NCBI GenBank assembly: GCA_913776615.1
Contig: CAJYPK010000015.1
Location: 186,001 to 250,000 of the forward strand
Reading direction: 5' to 3'
Source of the DNA: an uncultured Hymenobacter sp.
GTDB lineage: Bacteria; Bacteroidota; Bacteroidia; Cytophagales; Hymenobacteraceae
DNA length: 64,000 nt
The translations under genes were made by a program, and so were the position numbers. Positions within the stretch are counted from its first letter, which is position 1; every line of letters begins with the position of its first letter. Shown piece after piece: positions 1 through 7,599 of the stretch. A model generated the notes under the pieces. It saw nothing but the letters and a program-made list of their open reading frames with translations. It did not search any database and was not told the origin of the DNA.

Positions 1-620
1 GGCTTCACGATCAAATGGAAAATTGTGACCTTCGTTTTGCCCTTGAGTGCCCACTCCTGGGCCGTAATGCTGGTGAACTTATTGAGCTGACTGACGTGCT
101 GGGCGATGGAGTGGTAGGAGTAGTGCAGGGCATCGCCGGTGAGTTGCCCGGTGGTTTGGCCGGGTTGCACCTCGTAGTGCTCGTGCAACAGCAGCCCCTG
201 CCAGCGGCCCAGGCGGCGGTCGTAGAGACGCAGCTTACGATCGGGGTACCAACCGCCGTGGCGCACCCAGGTGCCGCAATAATTGGTGAGGCGGGCCAGC
301 GAGTAGGCGGCGTGCTGCCAACTGGCTTTCGCGGCGCGGATGCTCCGGCGCAGCTCATCGGTAAGAACTTCGTCGGCATCGAGCTGGAGCACGTGGTCGA
401 AGCGGGCCTGGTCGGTAGCAAAGTTTTTTTGCTCGACGTAGCCAGCGAAGGCGTTTTGGACCACGCGCGCGCCGTGCGCCTGGCAGATGGCTACCGTGTT
501 ATCAGTCGAAAAGGAATCGACTACCACTATCTCGTCGGCTACGTCGCCCAGCGCCTGGAGGCAGCGGGCGATATTGGCTTCTTCATTGAAGGTGATGATG
601 ACGACGGAGAGGGCGGGCAT
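1..620 (-). CDS. Family 2 glycosyltransferase, 3' end outside window
   Basis: The reverse strand reads from an ATG at 620 with no stop before the left edge, giving about 206 residues. The N-terminus MPALSVVIITFNEEANI is the classic nucleotide-binding start of GT-A family 2 enzymes, followed by DEIVVVDSFSTDNT and the metal-binding acidic cluster LQLDADE near residue 80. The downstream RLTNYCGTWVRHGGWYPDR and LHEHYEV blocks resemble the WaaE/KdtX-like branch that adds sugars to lipopolysaccharide core; this is inference from motif layout. It should act at the cytoplasmic face of the inner membrane. It is divergent from the secreted protein at 679 with only 58 bases between the two start codons. 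Acceptor and donor sugars cannot be read from the sequence. Confidence 0.9.
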   Translation of the reverse strand, partial: MPALSVVIITFNEEANIARCLQALGDVADEIVVVDSFSTDNTVAICQAHGARVVQNAFAGYVEQKNFATDQARFDHVLQLDADEVLTDELRRSIRAAKASWQHAAYSLARLTNYCGTWVRHGGWYPDRKLRLYDRRLGRWQGLLLHEHYEVQPGQTTGQLTGDALHYSYHSIAQHVSQLNKFTSITAQEWALKGKTKVTIFHLIVK

Positions 621-678
621 AGCAGCCGCAAAGCTAGGCGACCGCCTTCAGAGCGCACCAGGCCGAATATCTTTCGGC

Positions 679-1464
679 ATGAAAGCTATTCTGCTGCAAT
701 TACTGGCCTTACTGCTGCCGGTTCTTGGCTACGCGCAGTCGTACCAGACCAAAAACGACACCGCTTTTCCAGTTACCAAGCATAATTTTCACTATGTAGG
801 CGACGACCAGCCACTAAGCGATGCTGATTTTTCCGGGGTCGACTCGACAGGTAAGCCTGTCAGCGTGCTGATACCTAGCCGGCGCCCCCCCTTGGTCATA
901 GCTGAACCACACCCCATTGAGGTGGCTGAATCGGAACGGGCCTATACCGATGGAAAGTTAGATTATGCCGCTTCGGTAGTAGCTGAAGCAGCCAGCCAGG
1001 AACCCGCCGACCCGAGCGTACTTTACCATTACGCCCGCGCCCTATACCGGGGCGAGGATACTCGGGACCAGAGCTATCCGGTGTATCGGCGGCTTATTGC
1101 GCTACTCGACGCATACGGCCGCGAAAATGAGTATACCGTTACGGTTTACCTGCCTTTTTGGGAAGCTTATTTCAAGCTGGCTACGCTCCAACTGGATAGG
1201 CAGCAGTGGGCCGCAGCCTCCTACAACCTATCACGAGCCGCGGCGGCATTGCAAAATATGCCCGATCTATTTGCTGACAACTCGTTGTTGCGCGAGCAGC
1301 TTCTACAGTACCAGACGGAATGCTTTGCCAACCTGCACCGAACAGATCTGTGTCGTTACTTCGGGAAGCGTACGCTGCGCTTTTTTCCTAAAAACCGATA
1401 CGTTGGGCGCTATCTCGCCGCCCTACCCCCACCCCAGCGGCATCGAGCCACCCGTACCCGCTAG
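679..1464 (+). CDS. Secreted hypothetical protein with TPR-like helices
   Basis: A 261-residue protein. I chose the ATG at 679 because it gives a clean signal peptide (MKAILLQLLALLLPVLGYAQ); the open frame extends upstream but only across the start of the divergent glycosyltransferase. After about 85 residues of low-complexity, Pro-rich sequence, residues 95-220 look helical with a repeating A-x-x-x-Y-x-x-A pattern (for example LYHYARALYRG and YFKLATLQLD), suggestive of tetratricopeptide-type repeats. It is probably periplasmic or attached to the outer membrane. No catalytic motif is visible and I do not recognise a family. Confidence 0.75.
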   Translation: MKAILLQLLALLLPVLGYAQSYQTKNDTAFPVTKHNFHYVGDDQPLSDADFSGVDSTGKPVSVLIPSRRPPLVIAEPHPIEVAESERAYTDGKLDYAASVVAEAASQEPADPSVLYHYARALYRGEDTRDQSYPVYRRLIALLDAYGRENEYTVTVYLPFWEAYFKLATLQLDRQQWAAASYNLSRAAAALQNMPDLFADNSLLREQLLQYQTECFANLHRTDLCRYFGKRTLRFFPKNRYVGRYLAALPPPQRHRATRTR

Positions 1465-1540
1465 TCGCCAACGGATGAAAGCAAATTTTAGCAGGCTAGG
1501 GTAATTCTACGTATAGCCCAGCTCATTTTATTTGCTTCTC

Positions 1541-2410
1541 ATGCCTACTCTCCAAGATAAAATCATGCTCGTGACCGGCGCTACATCTGGCATCGGTGAG
1601 GTAACGGCCCGCGAGTTGGCCCGGCAGGGCGCGCACGTTATCATTCTGGCTCGTAACCGGCAAAAGGCCGAGCGCACGCAGCAAGAAATCAAGGCTGTTA
1701 CTGGCAATCAGCAGGTCGATATCGTGCTGGCCGACCTCTCGGTAATGCAGCAGGTGCGCGACGTGGCAGCCGAAATTCACGCCAAGTACCCGCGGCTCGA
1801 CGTGCTGGTGAATAACGCTGGCTTGATGTTCGGCAACGAGCGCGAGCTCTCGGCCGACGGCTACGAAATGACGCTGGCTACCAATCACCTCGGGCCTTTT
1901 CTACTCACTAGCCTGCTGCTCGATCTGCTGCAAAAAAGCCCGGCGGCGCGCATCGTCAACGTGGCGTCGATGGCCTACCGCTTCAGCAAGCCCACGCTCG
2001 ATGATTTGCAGTCGGAGCGCGACTACAGCCCCGTGTGGGAGTACGGCAACACCAAGCTGTGGAACATCATGTTCACCCAGGAGCTGGCCCAGCGCCTGCG
2101 GGCGCACGGCATCACCAACGTCACGACCAACTGCCTGCACCCCGGCGCGGTAGCCACCGGCTACGGCCAGCAAACGGGCGGCATCGTGGGCGCGGTACTC
2201 AGCCTGGCCCGACCCTTCATGATTTCGCCCGAGAAGGGCGCGCAGACCAGCCTGTTCCTGGCCACCGACCCCAGCGTGGCAAACGTCAGCGGCGGCTTTT
2301 TCAGCAAGAAAAAGCCGGAACCGGTGAAAAGCAGCTTCAACACGCCGGCCAATAATAAGCGGCTGTGGGAAATCAGCGAGCAATTGACGCAGACAAACTT
2401 CCTGGACTAA
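1541..2410 (+). CDS. Short-chain dehydrogenase/reductase (retinol dehydrogenase-like)
   Basis: A 289-residue classical SDR. The NAD(P)-binding glycine motif TGATSGIG is at residues 12-19, NNAG near 90, the catalytic Ser in VNVASMAY and the Tyr/Lys pair in EYGNTKLWN. The layout and the length match the retinol-dehydrogenase/WW-oxidoreductase-like branch, cytoplasmic and probably NADP-dependent, but the substrate is unknown. The frame opens at a TTG 9 bases upstream; the ATG at 1541 is preferred because the sequence then starts directly with the strand leading into the nucleotide fold. It stands alone, with an LLM-class oxidoreductase 76 bases downstream on the same strand. Confidence 0.9.
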   Translation: MPTLQDKIMLVTGATSGIGEVTARELARQGAHVIILARNRQKAERTQQEIKAVTGNQQVDIVLADLSVMQQVRDVAAEIHAKYPRLDVLVNNAGLMFGNERELSADGYEMTLATNHLGPFLLTSLLLDLLQKSPAARIVNVASMAYRFSKPTLDDLQSERDYSPVWEYGNTKLWNIMFTQELAQRLRAHGITNVTTNCLHPGAVATGYGQQTGGIVGAVLSLARPFMISPEKGAQTSLFLATDPSVANVSGGFFSKKKPEPVKSSFNTPANNKRLWEISEQLTQTNFLD

Positions 2411-2425
2411 ATTGATGTTGGTACA

Positions 2426-2465
2426 CTAATCAGACTGCCATGTGTTTACTTTGTGATCTGATTAG
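2426..2465. promoter_or_regulatory. 9-bp perfect inverted repeat before LLM oxidoreductase
   Basis: CTAATCAGA at 2426-2434 is matched by TCTGATTAG at 2457-2465, with a 22-base spacer. It lies 21 bases before the ATG of the LLM-class gene and is AT-rich compared with the surroundings. It has no T-tract, so it is less like a terminator than a dyad for a regulator, or an mRNA hairpin covering the 5' leader. Function is inferred. Confidence 0.45.
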
Positions 2466-2486
2466 CATTAGCTCAACTTGAATTTT

Positions 2487-3530
2487 ATGGAATTAGGAAT
2501 CAGCTCATTTGGGGAAGTGGCCCCCGCCCACGTAGCCGGCGGTGACCGGGCGGCGGCGCAACGCATGCAGGAACTGGTGGCCCTGGGTCGCCGGGCCGAC
2601 GAGGTCGGGCTCGACGTGCTGGCCATCGGTGAGCACCACCGGGCCGACTACGTGGTATCCGCTCCCGAGGTGGTTCTGGGGGCGGTGGCAGCCGTAACGC
2701 AGCGACTGCGCCTCACCAGCGCCGTTACGGTGCTCAGTTCGACCGACCCGGTGCGGACGTTTCAGAACTTCGCCACGCTGGACCTGATTTCCAACGGCCG
2801 GGCCGAGATTATTGCCGGGCGGGGGTCTTTTACGGAGTCGTTTCCGCTATTTGGGCAAAGTCTGAACGACTACGATGAGCTGTACGCCGAAAAGCTCGGG
2901 TTACTGCTTACCCTCAACGATAACGAGGTTGTGAACTGGAAGGGCAAGCACCGGCCAGCCATCGCGGGCCGAGGCGTGTACCCGCGCCCGGTGCAGCCCA
3001 AGCTGCCTATCTGGATTGGGGTGGGTGGCACGCCGGCCTCGGCGGCGCGGGCGGGCTCGCTGGGGCTGGGGCTGACCATCGCCATCCTGGGTGGCGCCCC
3101 GGCGCAGTACGTGGGGTTTGCCGACATCTTCCGCCAAGCTGCCCAGCAGGCCGGGCACGATGCGGCAGCGCTGCCGCTGTGCATCAACTGCCACTTCCAC
3201 CTAGCCGAAACTGCCAAGCAGGCCGCCGACGAATTCTTTCCGGCCTATGCGCTCACCATGAATCGCATCGGCCGCGAGCGCGGCTGGCGTCCCATGACGC
3301 GCCAGCAGTTCGACTACCTCTGCGGGCCGGAGGGGCCGCTGTTTGTAGGTACCCCGCAGCAGATTACCGACAAGCTGATCTACCTCAGCCAGCTGTTTGG
3401 GAATACGCGTTTTATCGGCCAACTCATGCTCGAAGGCATGCCCCACGAAGCCGTGTTGCGCTCTACTGAGCTGTTTGGCCAACAAGTAGCGCCAGCCGTG
3501 CGGGCAGCGCTTAGCCCAGTCAACGCTTAA
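2487..3530 (+). CDS. LLM-class flavin-dependent oxidoreductase
   Basis: A 347-residue protein of the bacterial luciferase-like monooxygenase family: TIM-barrel with FMN or F420. Family landmarks are the N-terminal strand LGISSFGEV, the IGEHH signature near residue 52, SAVTVLSSTDPVR (strand 4 region), AEIIAGRGS and IWIGVGGTPASA. The length fits the single-subunit (alkanal monooxygenase alpha-like) type. I chose the ATG at 2487 over a TTG three codons earlier. It is cytoplasmic, and substrate specificity cannot be assigned. An inverted repeat directly upstream may be its operator. Confidence 0.9.
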   Translation: MELGISSFGEVAPAHVAGGDRAAAQRMQELVALGRRADEVGLDVLAIGEHHRADYVVSAPEVVLGAVAAVTQRLRLTSAVTVLSSTDPVRTFQNFATLDLISNGRAEIIAGRGSFTESFPLFGQSLNDYDELYAEKLGLLLTLNDNEVVNWKGKHRPAIAGRGVYPRPVQPKLPIWIGVGGTPASAARAGSLGLGLTIAILGGAPAQYVGFADIFRQAAQQAGHDAAALPLCINCHFHLAETAKQAADEFFPAYALTMNRIGRERGWRPMTRQQFDYLCGPEGPLFVGTPQQITDKLIYLSQLFGNTRFIGQLMLEGMPHEAVLRSTELFGQQVAPAVRAALSPVNA

Positions 3531-3560
3531 CCTTTACTCTCTGGCCGTATTCGGCACGCT

Positions 3561-4073
3561 ATGGAAAATATAGCTTGGTCAGCGTTACACTTATTGGTAT
3601 TGGGGAGCCTGGTTTACCTCTTTTGCCATGCTGCCCAGCTACTATGGGTACACGCCGGCCGAGGAGCGGCCTTATTTTTTGGCTTGGCACTGCTCCTGCT
3701 AGGCAGTCGGTCGACCTCAGCCGTTTTGCCAGCTGGTCGGCATAACCTGCTGGCTGGCATCCCGGCCAACGCGCCGCTGGGCAATGCCAGCTCAACCAGC
3801 ACAATCGCTATTAGCCCTGGTACGCGGCTGATAGTACTCGCTGAATATCACAATCGTAACGGCTACGCTACTCCACGGGGCTTGTTCCTGCTACCCGCCG
3901 GCCTCTTTCTGGGCCATACGTATGAGCCGCTGACCGGACACCTGACGCAGCAAGGCCAGCGGCTGCACTACCAAACGGTAGCTATTCACCGCTGGCAGCT
4001 CGTCGGCGTCACGGTGTTTCAAACTACGGAGCAGTACGCGGGCTGGCTGCCCCTAACTACTCCGCTCCACTAA
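3561..4073 (+). CDS. Small inner-membrane hypothetical protein
   Basis: A 170-residue protein starting at ATG 3561, 30 bases after the LLM-class gene. Residues about 5-28 and 33-55 form two hydrophobic helices (SALHLLVLGSLVYLFCHAAQ; AALFFGLALLLLGS), and the remaining 110 residues are soluble, with a beta-rich character (TRLIVLAEYHNRNGY; LHYQTVAIHRWQLVGVTVF). No known motif was recognised. It ends in a very long bidirectional terminator. Confidence 0.65.
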   Translation: MENIAWSALHLLVLGSLVYLFCHAAQLLWVHAGRGAALFFGLALLLLGSRSTSAVLPAGRHNLLAGIPANAPLGNASSTSTIAISPGTRLIVLAEYHNRNGYATPRGLFLLPAGLFLGHTYEPLTGHLTQQGQRLHYQTVAIHRWQLVGVTVFQTTEQYAGWLPLTTPLH

Positions 4074-4144
4074 GCCAGTACCTCGACAATAAAAATGCCC
4101 GGTCGCATCAGTGACCGGGCATTTTTATTGTCGAGGTACTGGCT
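4073..4144. terminator. 32-bp perfect inverted repeat, bidirectional terminator
   Basis: The arms 4073-4104 and 4113-4144 are perfect reverse complements over 32 bp with an 8-base loop. The core contains AAAAATGCCCGGTC/GACCGGGCATTTTT, so each strand reads a GC stem followed by a T-run. It lies exactly between two converging genes; its first base is the last base of the upstream TAA and it ends 6 bases before the ahcY stop. Confidence 0.9.
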
Positions 4145-4150
4145 ATCGGC

Positions 4151-5470
4151 CTAGTAGCGGTACAGGTCCGACTTGAAGGGCCCTTGTACCGGCACCTTGA
4201 TGTAGTCAGCCTGCTTGGGCGTGAGCTCGTCGAGCTCCACGCCGATTTTAGCGAGGTGCAGACGGGCTACCTTCTCGTCGAGGTGCTTAGGCAGGGTGTA
4301 CACCTGATTTTCGTACTTGTCGGCGTGCGCCCACAGCTCCAGCTGGGCCAGCGTTTGGTTGGTGAACGAGTTCGACATTACGAACGACGGGTGGCCGGTG
4401 GCGCAGCCCAGGTTTACCAGACGGCCTTCGGCCAAAATGATAACCTCTTTGCCATCGATGTTATAGATGTCCACCTGCGGCTTTACCGTGTCCTTGGTGT
4501 GGCCGTAGTTTTTGTTGAGCCACGCCATGTCGATTTCATCATCGAAATGGCCGATGTTGCAGACGATGGCCTTGTCTTTGAGGGCGCGGAAGTGCTCTTC
4601 GCGGATGATGTCGCAGTTACCGGTGGTGGTGATCACGATGTCGGCGCGGGGGATGGCATTCTCCATTTTCTTCACCTCGTAGCTGTCCATGGCAGCTTGC
4701 AGGGCGCAGATGGGGTCGATTTCCGTCACGATAACGCGGGCGCCGGCGCCGCGCAGGCTAGCGGCAGTGCCTTTGCCCACGTCGCCGTAGCCAGCCACCA
4801 CGGCTACTTTACCGGCCATCATCACATCGGTAGCCCGGCGGATAGCGTCTACGGCCGATTCTTTGCAGCCGTACTTGTTATCAAATTTCGACTTGGTTAC
4901 CGAGTCGTTGATGTTGAAGGCGGGGAAAGGCAGTGAGCCGTTTTTCACGCGCTCGATGAGGCGCAGCACGCCGGTTGTCGTTTCTTCCGAGCAGCCTTTG
5001 ATGCCAGCGGCCAGCTCGGGGAACTGATCGAGCACCATGTTGGTGAGGTCGCCGCCGTCGTCGAGAATCATGTTGAGCGGCTGGCGCTCCTCGCCAAACC
5101 ACAGCGTCTGCTCAATGCACCAGTTGAACTCTTCCTCGTTCATACCCTTCCAGGCGTACACCGGGATACCAGCGGCGGCGATGGCGGCAGCAGCGTGGTC
5201 CTGGGTCGAGAAGATGTTGCACGACGACCACGTCACGTCGGCTCCCAGCTCGATGAGCGTTTCGATGAGCACGGCCGTCTGGATGGTCATGTGCAAGCAG
5301 CCAGCGATGCGGGCACCCTTGAGCGGCTTGCTGGGGCCGAACTCGGCGCGCAGGCTCATCAGGCCGGGCATTTCGGCCTCAGCCAGGCGAATTTCCTTGC
5401 GGCCCCATTCGGCCAGACTCAGGTCTTTTACTTTATAGGGGACGTAGGTCGTGGGCTTAGTCTCTACCAT
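4151..5470 (-). CDS. ahcY: Adenosylhomocysteinase
   Basis: A 439-residue enzyme that splits S-adenosylhomocysteine to adenosine and homocysteine, removing the inhibitor made by methyltransferases. NAD-binding loop [20 protein letters not shown] is near residue 225, preceded by the [14 protein letters not shown] signature that carries the substrate-binding Lys/Asp. [15 protein letters not shown] and the C-terminal KSDLYRY (Lys-Tyr that complete the partner's NAD site) are also intact. The frame continues 13 codons upstream; ATG at 5470 ([20 protein letters not shown]) fits the family start better and lies 37 bases after a TATCTTTG box. With metK 2 kb away it forms two steps of the methyl cycle, though on opposite strands. 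Confidence 0.98.
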   Translation of the reverse strand: MVETKPTTYVPYKVKDLSLAEWGRKEIRLAEAEMPGLMSLRAEFGPSKPLKGARIAGCLHMTIQTAVLIETLIELGADVTWSSCNIFSTQDHAAAAIAAAGIPVYAWKGMNEEEFNWCIEQTLWFGEERQPLNMILDDGGDLTNMVLDQFPELAAGIKGCSEETTTGVLRLIERVKNGSLPFPAFNINDSVTKSKFDNKYGCKESAVDAIRRATDVMMAGKVAVVAGYGDVGKGTAASLRGAGARVIVTEIDPICALQAAMDSYEVKKMENAIPRADIVITTTGNCDIIREEHFRALKDKAIVCNIGHFDDEIDMAWLNKNYGHTKDTVKPQVDIYNIDGKEVIILAEGRLVNLGCATGHPSFVMSNSFTNQTLAQLELWAHADKYENQVYTLPKHLDEKVARLHLAKIGVELDELTPKQADYIKVPVQGPFKSDLYRY

Positions 5471-5506
5471 AATACTTGGCAAATGAAAGGTCGTGTTATC
5501 CAACCG

Positions 5507-5514
5507 CAAAGATA
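5507..5514 (-). promoter_or_regulatory. TATCTTTG -7 box for ahcY
   Basis: CAAAGATA on the plus strand reads TATCTTTG on the minus strand, a perfect match to the Bacteroidota primary-sigma -7 element TAnnTTTG. It is 37 bases from the ahcY ATG. No clear TTTG is found at -33. Confidence 0.6.
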
Positions 5515-5552
5515 CGGTATTGTTGGCGTGCGGGGCCGATGCGCCCGCAGGC

Positions 5553-5560
5553 TATCTTTG
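5553..5560 (+). promoter_or_regulatory. TATCTTTG -7 box, possibly leaderless transcript
   Basis: A second TATCTTTG on the plus strand ends only 6 bases before the ATG at 5567. Bacteroidota transcripts usually start a few bases after this box, so the mRNA may begin at or next to the start codon. It is divergent from the ahcY box about 40 bases away. Confidence 0.5.
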
Positions 5561-5566
5561 CTGGGT

Positions 5567-6187
5567 ATGACCCTTTCTACTCCTTCTTTTGGCCGAGTAA
5601 TAAGCTGGCTCGCAGCCGCCTCGGTAGCCGCTGGCCTTAGCCTGAGCGCGCATTCGGTGGCCGCCCAACAAGCCCCGCCAACTACCATCCGCCTCTCCCC
5701 CGAGGATCTGGAGCGGGGCCAAAGTGGCGTCCAGCAAAACTTCTATTTTCTTCCGCCCGGTAAAACGGGCGAGGATAATTATAAAAGCGCGGGCTTTTTC
5801 GGCGGCGGACTGCGGCCTTACCTCGCTGGCGACGCCGAAGCCCTGAGCTCACTCGATGCTTACAAGCGCCAGAAAACGCTTTTCCTCGTCGATAAGGCAG
5901 TGTTGTTGGGTGCGGTGGGCCTCTATGCCTCGCAAGTATTCGGGCACGGCGAGACCCAATACACTAGTAGCACGCAGCTGGCAGCGGGGGGCTTGGCAGT
6001 GGCCAGCCTGATTGGCAGTATCTTCATCAACCGCAATACCAACGAGTACCTCAAGCAGGCCGTGAACAGCTACAACACGAACGCGCCCGGCGCCCACGGG
6101 GTGCTGTGGCCGCGGCTGCGGCCTGCGGGCCTGGGCCTGGCAACGCAGAGCGGCCATCCGGTACTGGCCCTGCGCTGGCAGCTTTAA
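5567..6187 (+). CDS. Hypothetical membrane/secreted protein
   Basis: A 206-residue protein. The frame is open upstream across ahcY, but the ATG at 5567 gives a good signal sequence (residues 1-33, hydrophobic core WLAAASVAAGLSL, ending SVAAQQ). Residues 95-117 (LFLVDKAVLLGAVGLYASQVF) and 128-147 are hydrophobic enough to be membrane helices or amphipathic strands; the C-terminus VLALRWQL resembles the last strand of an outer-membrane protein. No family recognised. A TATCTTTG box sits immediately upstream and a terminator immediately downstream, so it is a single-gene unit. Confidence 0.7.
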   Translation: MTLSTPSFGRVISWLAAASVAAGLSLSAHSVAAQQAPPTTIRLSPEDLERGQSGVQQNFYFLPPGKTGEDNYKSAGFFGGGLRPYLAGDAEALSSLDAYKRQKTLFLVDKAVLLGAVGLYASQVFGHGETQYTSSTQLAAGGLAVASLIGSIFINRNTNEYLKQAVNSYNTNAPGAHGVLWPRLRPAGLGLATQSGHPVLALRWQL

Positions 6188-6223
6188 GCGCTGGCTTTCA
6201 CCCCTATTTCATTCCTAACCGCT

Positions 6224-6262
6224 AACTGGCCGGGCTGGCGCTGCACCAGCCGGCCAGTTTTT
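6224..6262 (+). terminator. Intrinsic terminator after the 5567 gene
   Basis: AACTGGCCGGGCTGG (6224-6238) pairs with CCAGCCGGCCAGTT (6246-6259) with one bulged G and a 7-base loop, followed by TTT. It ends 17 bases before the next start codon. Confidence 0.8.
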
Positions 6263-6279
6263 GCGTTAGTAGCTGCACA

Positions 6280-7488
6280 ATGGAGTTCCCTTTACCCGAG
6301 GCGGCCCGACGCTACGTGGCCGCCCACCTGCACGACGACCCGGCCCACCTGGCCTTGCAGGCCCGCCGCCATCCCCACCTACCCGTACCCGAGTTGGTTC
6401 GCCAGATTCAGGCCCGCCAGAAGGCCCGCGTAAAGCTGCCAACCTGGGCCGACAATCAAGAGCTTATTTTCCCGCCCGCCTTGTCCGTCGAGCAAGCCTC
6501 TTCGGAACAAACGGCCACCTACAAAGCGGCCCTGGTGGCCGGGGCCAGCCGACTGGCCGATCTCACCGGTGGCTTCGGGGCCGACGCCGCCCACTTCGCC
6601 GCCGTAGTGGAGCACGTTGATTACGTGGAGCGCAATACCGAGCTTGCGGCGGTAGTCGCCTACAATTTAGGGCAGTTGGGAATTACCAACGTGACCACTC
6701 ACGCCACCGACGCCGCCGCTTTTCTGAAAAGCAGCGGGCAGCAGTTCGACTGGCTTTTTCTGGACCCCGCCCGGCGTGATCAGCGCGGGGGCAAGACATT
6801 CCGGCTGGCCGATTGCGAGCCCGACGTGCCGCGCCTGCTGCCGCTGCTGCTACGCCACGCGCCGCGCATTCTGCTCAAAACCTCGCCCATGCTCGACATC
6901 GAGCTGGCCATTCAGGAACTCCAGCACGTGCGGCGGCTGTGGGTGATCGCCGTGGACAACGAGGTCAAGGAAGTGTTGTATGAGCTGGGCGAAGAGCCCG
7001 CCATCGATCCCGAGCGGCTGGCCGTCAATCTGCGCCGCGACGGCTCCCAGCAGGATTTTCGAGTGAATCGTGCCCGCGAGGCCCGCGCCGTGCCCCGCTA
7101 CGCCGAGGCCCAGCAGTATCTCTACGAGCCCAACGCCGCCATTCTCAAGGCGGGCGCTTTCAAGAGTATCGGCACGGCCTTTGAGTTATTGAAGCTGCAT
7201 CAGCACAGCCACTTATATACCAATCAGGAACTGCGCGCCGATTTTCCGGGGCGAATTTTCCGCATCCTGGCCACGGAAAAGGCCGACGGGCCAAGCCTGA
7301 AAAAATTTCTGGGGCCGGAAGGCCGGGCGCACGTCACAACCCGCAATTTTCCCGAGTCGGTGGCCGATTTTCGGCGGCGCACGGGCATTCGGGAAGGGGG
7401 CGATATTTACCTGTTTGCCACTACTGACCTGCGCGGCCGGTTGGTGGTATTGGTCTGCGAAAAGGTTTTGCCAGCCGCTTCGAGCTAA
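6280..7488 (+). CDS. Class I SAM methyltransferase with THUMP-like C-terminal domain
   Basis: A 402-residue protein. Residues 85-250 form a Rossmann methyltransferase fold: DLTGGFGADAAHFA (SAM-binding motif I), VDYVERNTELA (motif II acid) and LFLDPARRD (motif IV; the DPxR form is used in this group rather than NPPY). The C-terminal 130 residues (NAAILKAGAFKSIGTAF ... YLFATTDLRGR) match the THUMP-like domain that follows such methyltransferases in Bacteroidota. The domain pairing suggests an RNA substrate, probably tRNA or rRNA, but this is inferred. It uses SAM made by metK, whose gene begins 111 bases downstream on the same strand. Confidence 0.85.
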   Translation: MEFPLPEAARRYVAAHLHDDPAHLALQARRHPHLPVPELVRQIQARQKARVKLPTWADNQELIFPPALSVEQASSEQTATYKAALVAGASRLADLTGGFGADAAHFAAVVEHVDYVERNTELAAVVAYNLGQLGITNVTTHATDAAAFLKSSGQQFDWLFLDPARRDQRGGKTFRLADCEPDVPRLLPLLLRHAPRILLKTSPMLDIELAIQELQHVRRLWVIAVDNEVKEVLYELGEEPAIDPERLAVNLRRDGSQQDFRVNRAREARAVPRYAEAQQYLYEPNAAILKAGAFKSIGTAFELLKLHQHSHLYTNQELRADFPGRIFRILATEKADGPSLKKFLGPEGRAHVTTRNFPESVADFRRRTGIREGGDIYLFATTDLRGRLVVLVCEKVLPAASS

Positions 7489-7543
7489 CTCCTCCGCAGC
7501 CAAAGCGTGTCCGCTCAGGATTTAATGAGTAGTTTTACACCCC

Positions 7544-7575
7544 GCCCGCCCGCGCCCTTGACCGGCGCGGCGGGC
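7544..7575 (+). promoter_or_regulatory. GC-rich hairpin in the metK leader
   Basis: GCCCGCCCGCGCC (7544-7556) pairs with GGCGCGGCGGGC (7564-7575) with one bulged C and a 7-base loop; ATTTGTTTGTT follows. A weak -7-like box TAGTTTTA lies at 7530-7537. It could be a weak terminator or attenuator of read-through from the methyltransferase gene. I see none of the conserved helices of SAM riboswitches. Confidence 0.4.
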
Positions 7576-7599
7576 GCATTTGTTTGTTAATTTCCCGCC

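Noticed and set aside
15..785. 256-codon plus-strand frame at the left edge
   Set aside because: Antisense of the glycosyltransferase, whose N-terminal motif VVIITFNEE is unmistakable.
1097..1504. 135-codon frame overlapping the secreted TPR-like protein
   Set aside because: Alternative frame with Arg/Ser/Cys-rich composition; the 261-residue frame has a signal peptide.
7489..7599. SAM riboswitch before metK
   Set aside because: Only a simple GC hairpin; no four-way junction or pseudoknot elements of known SAM classes are visible.
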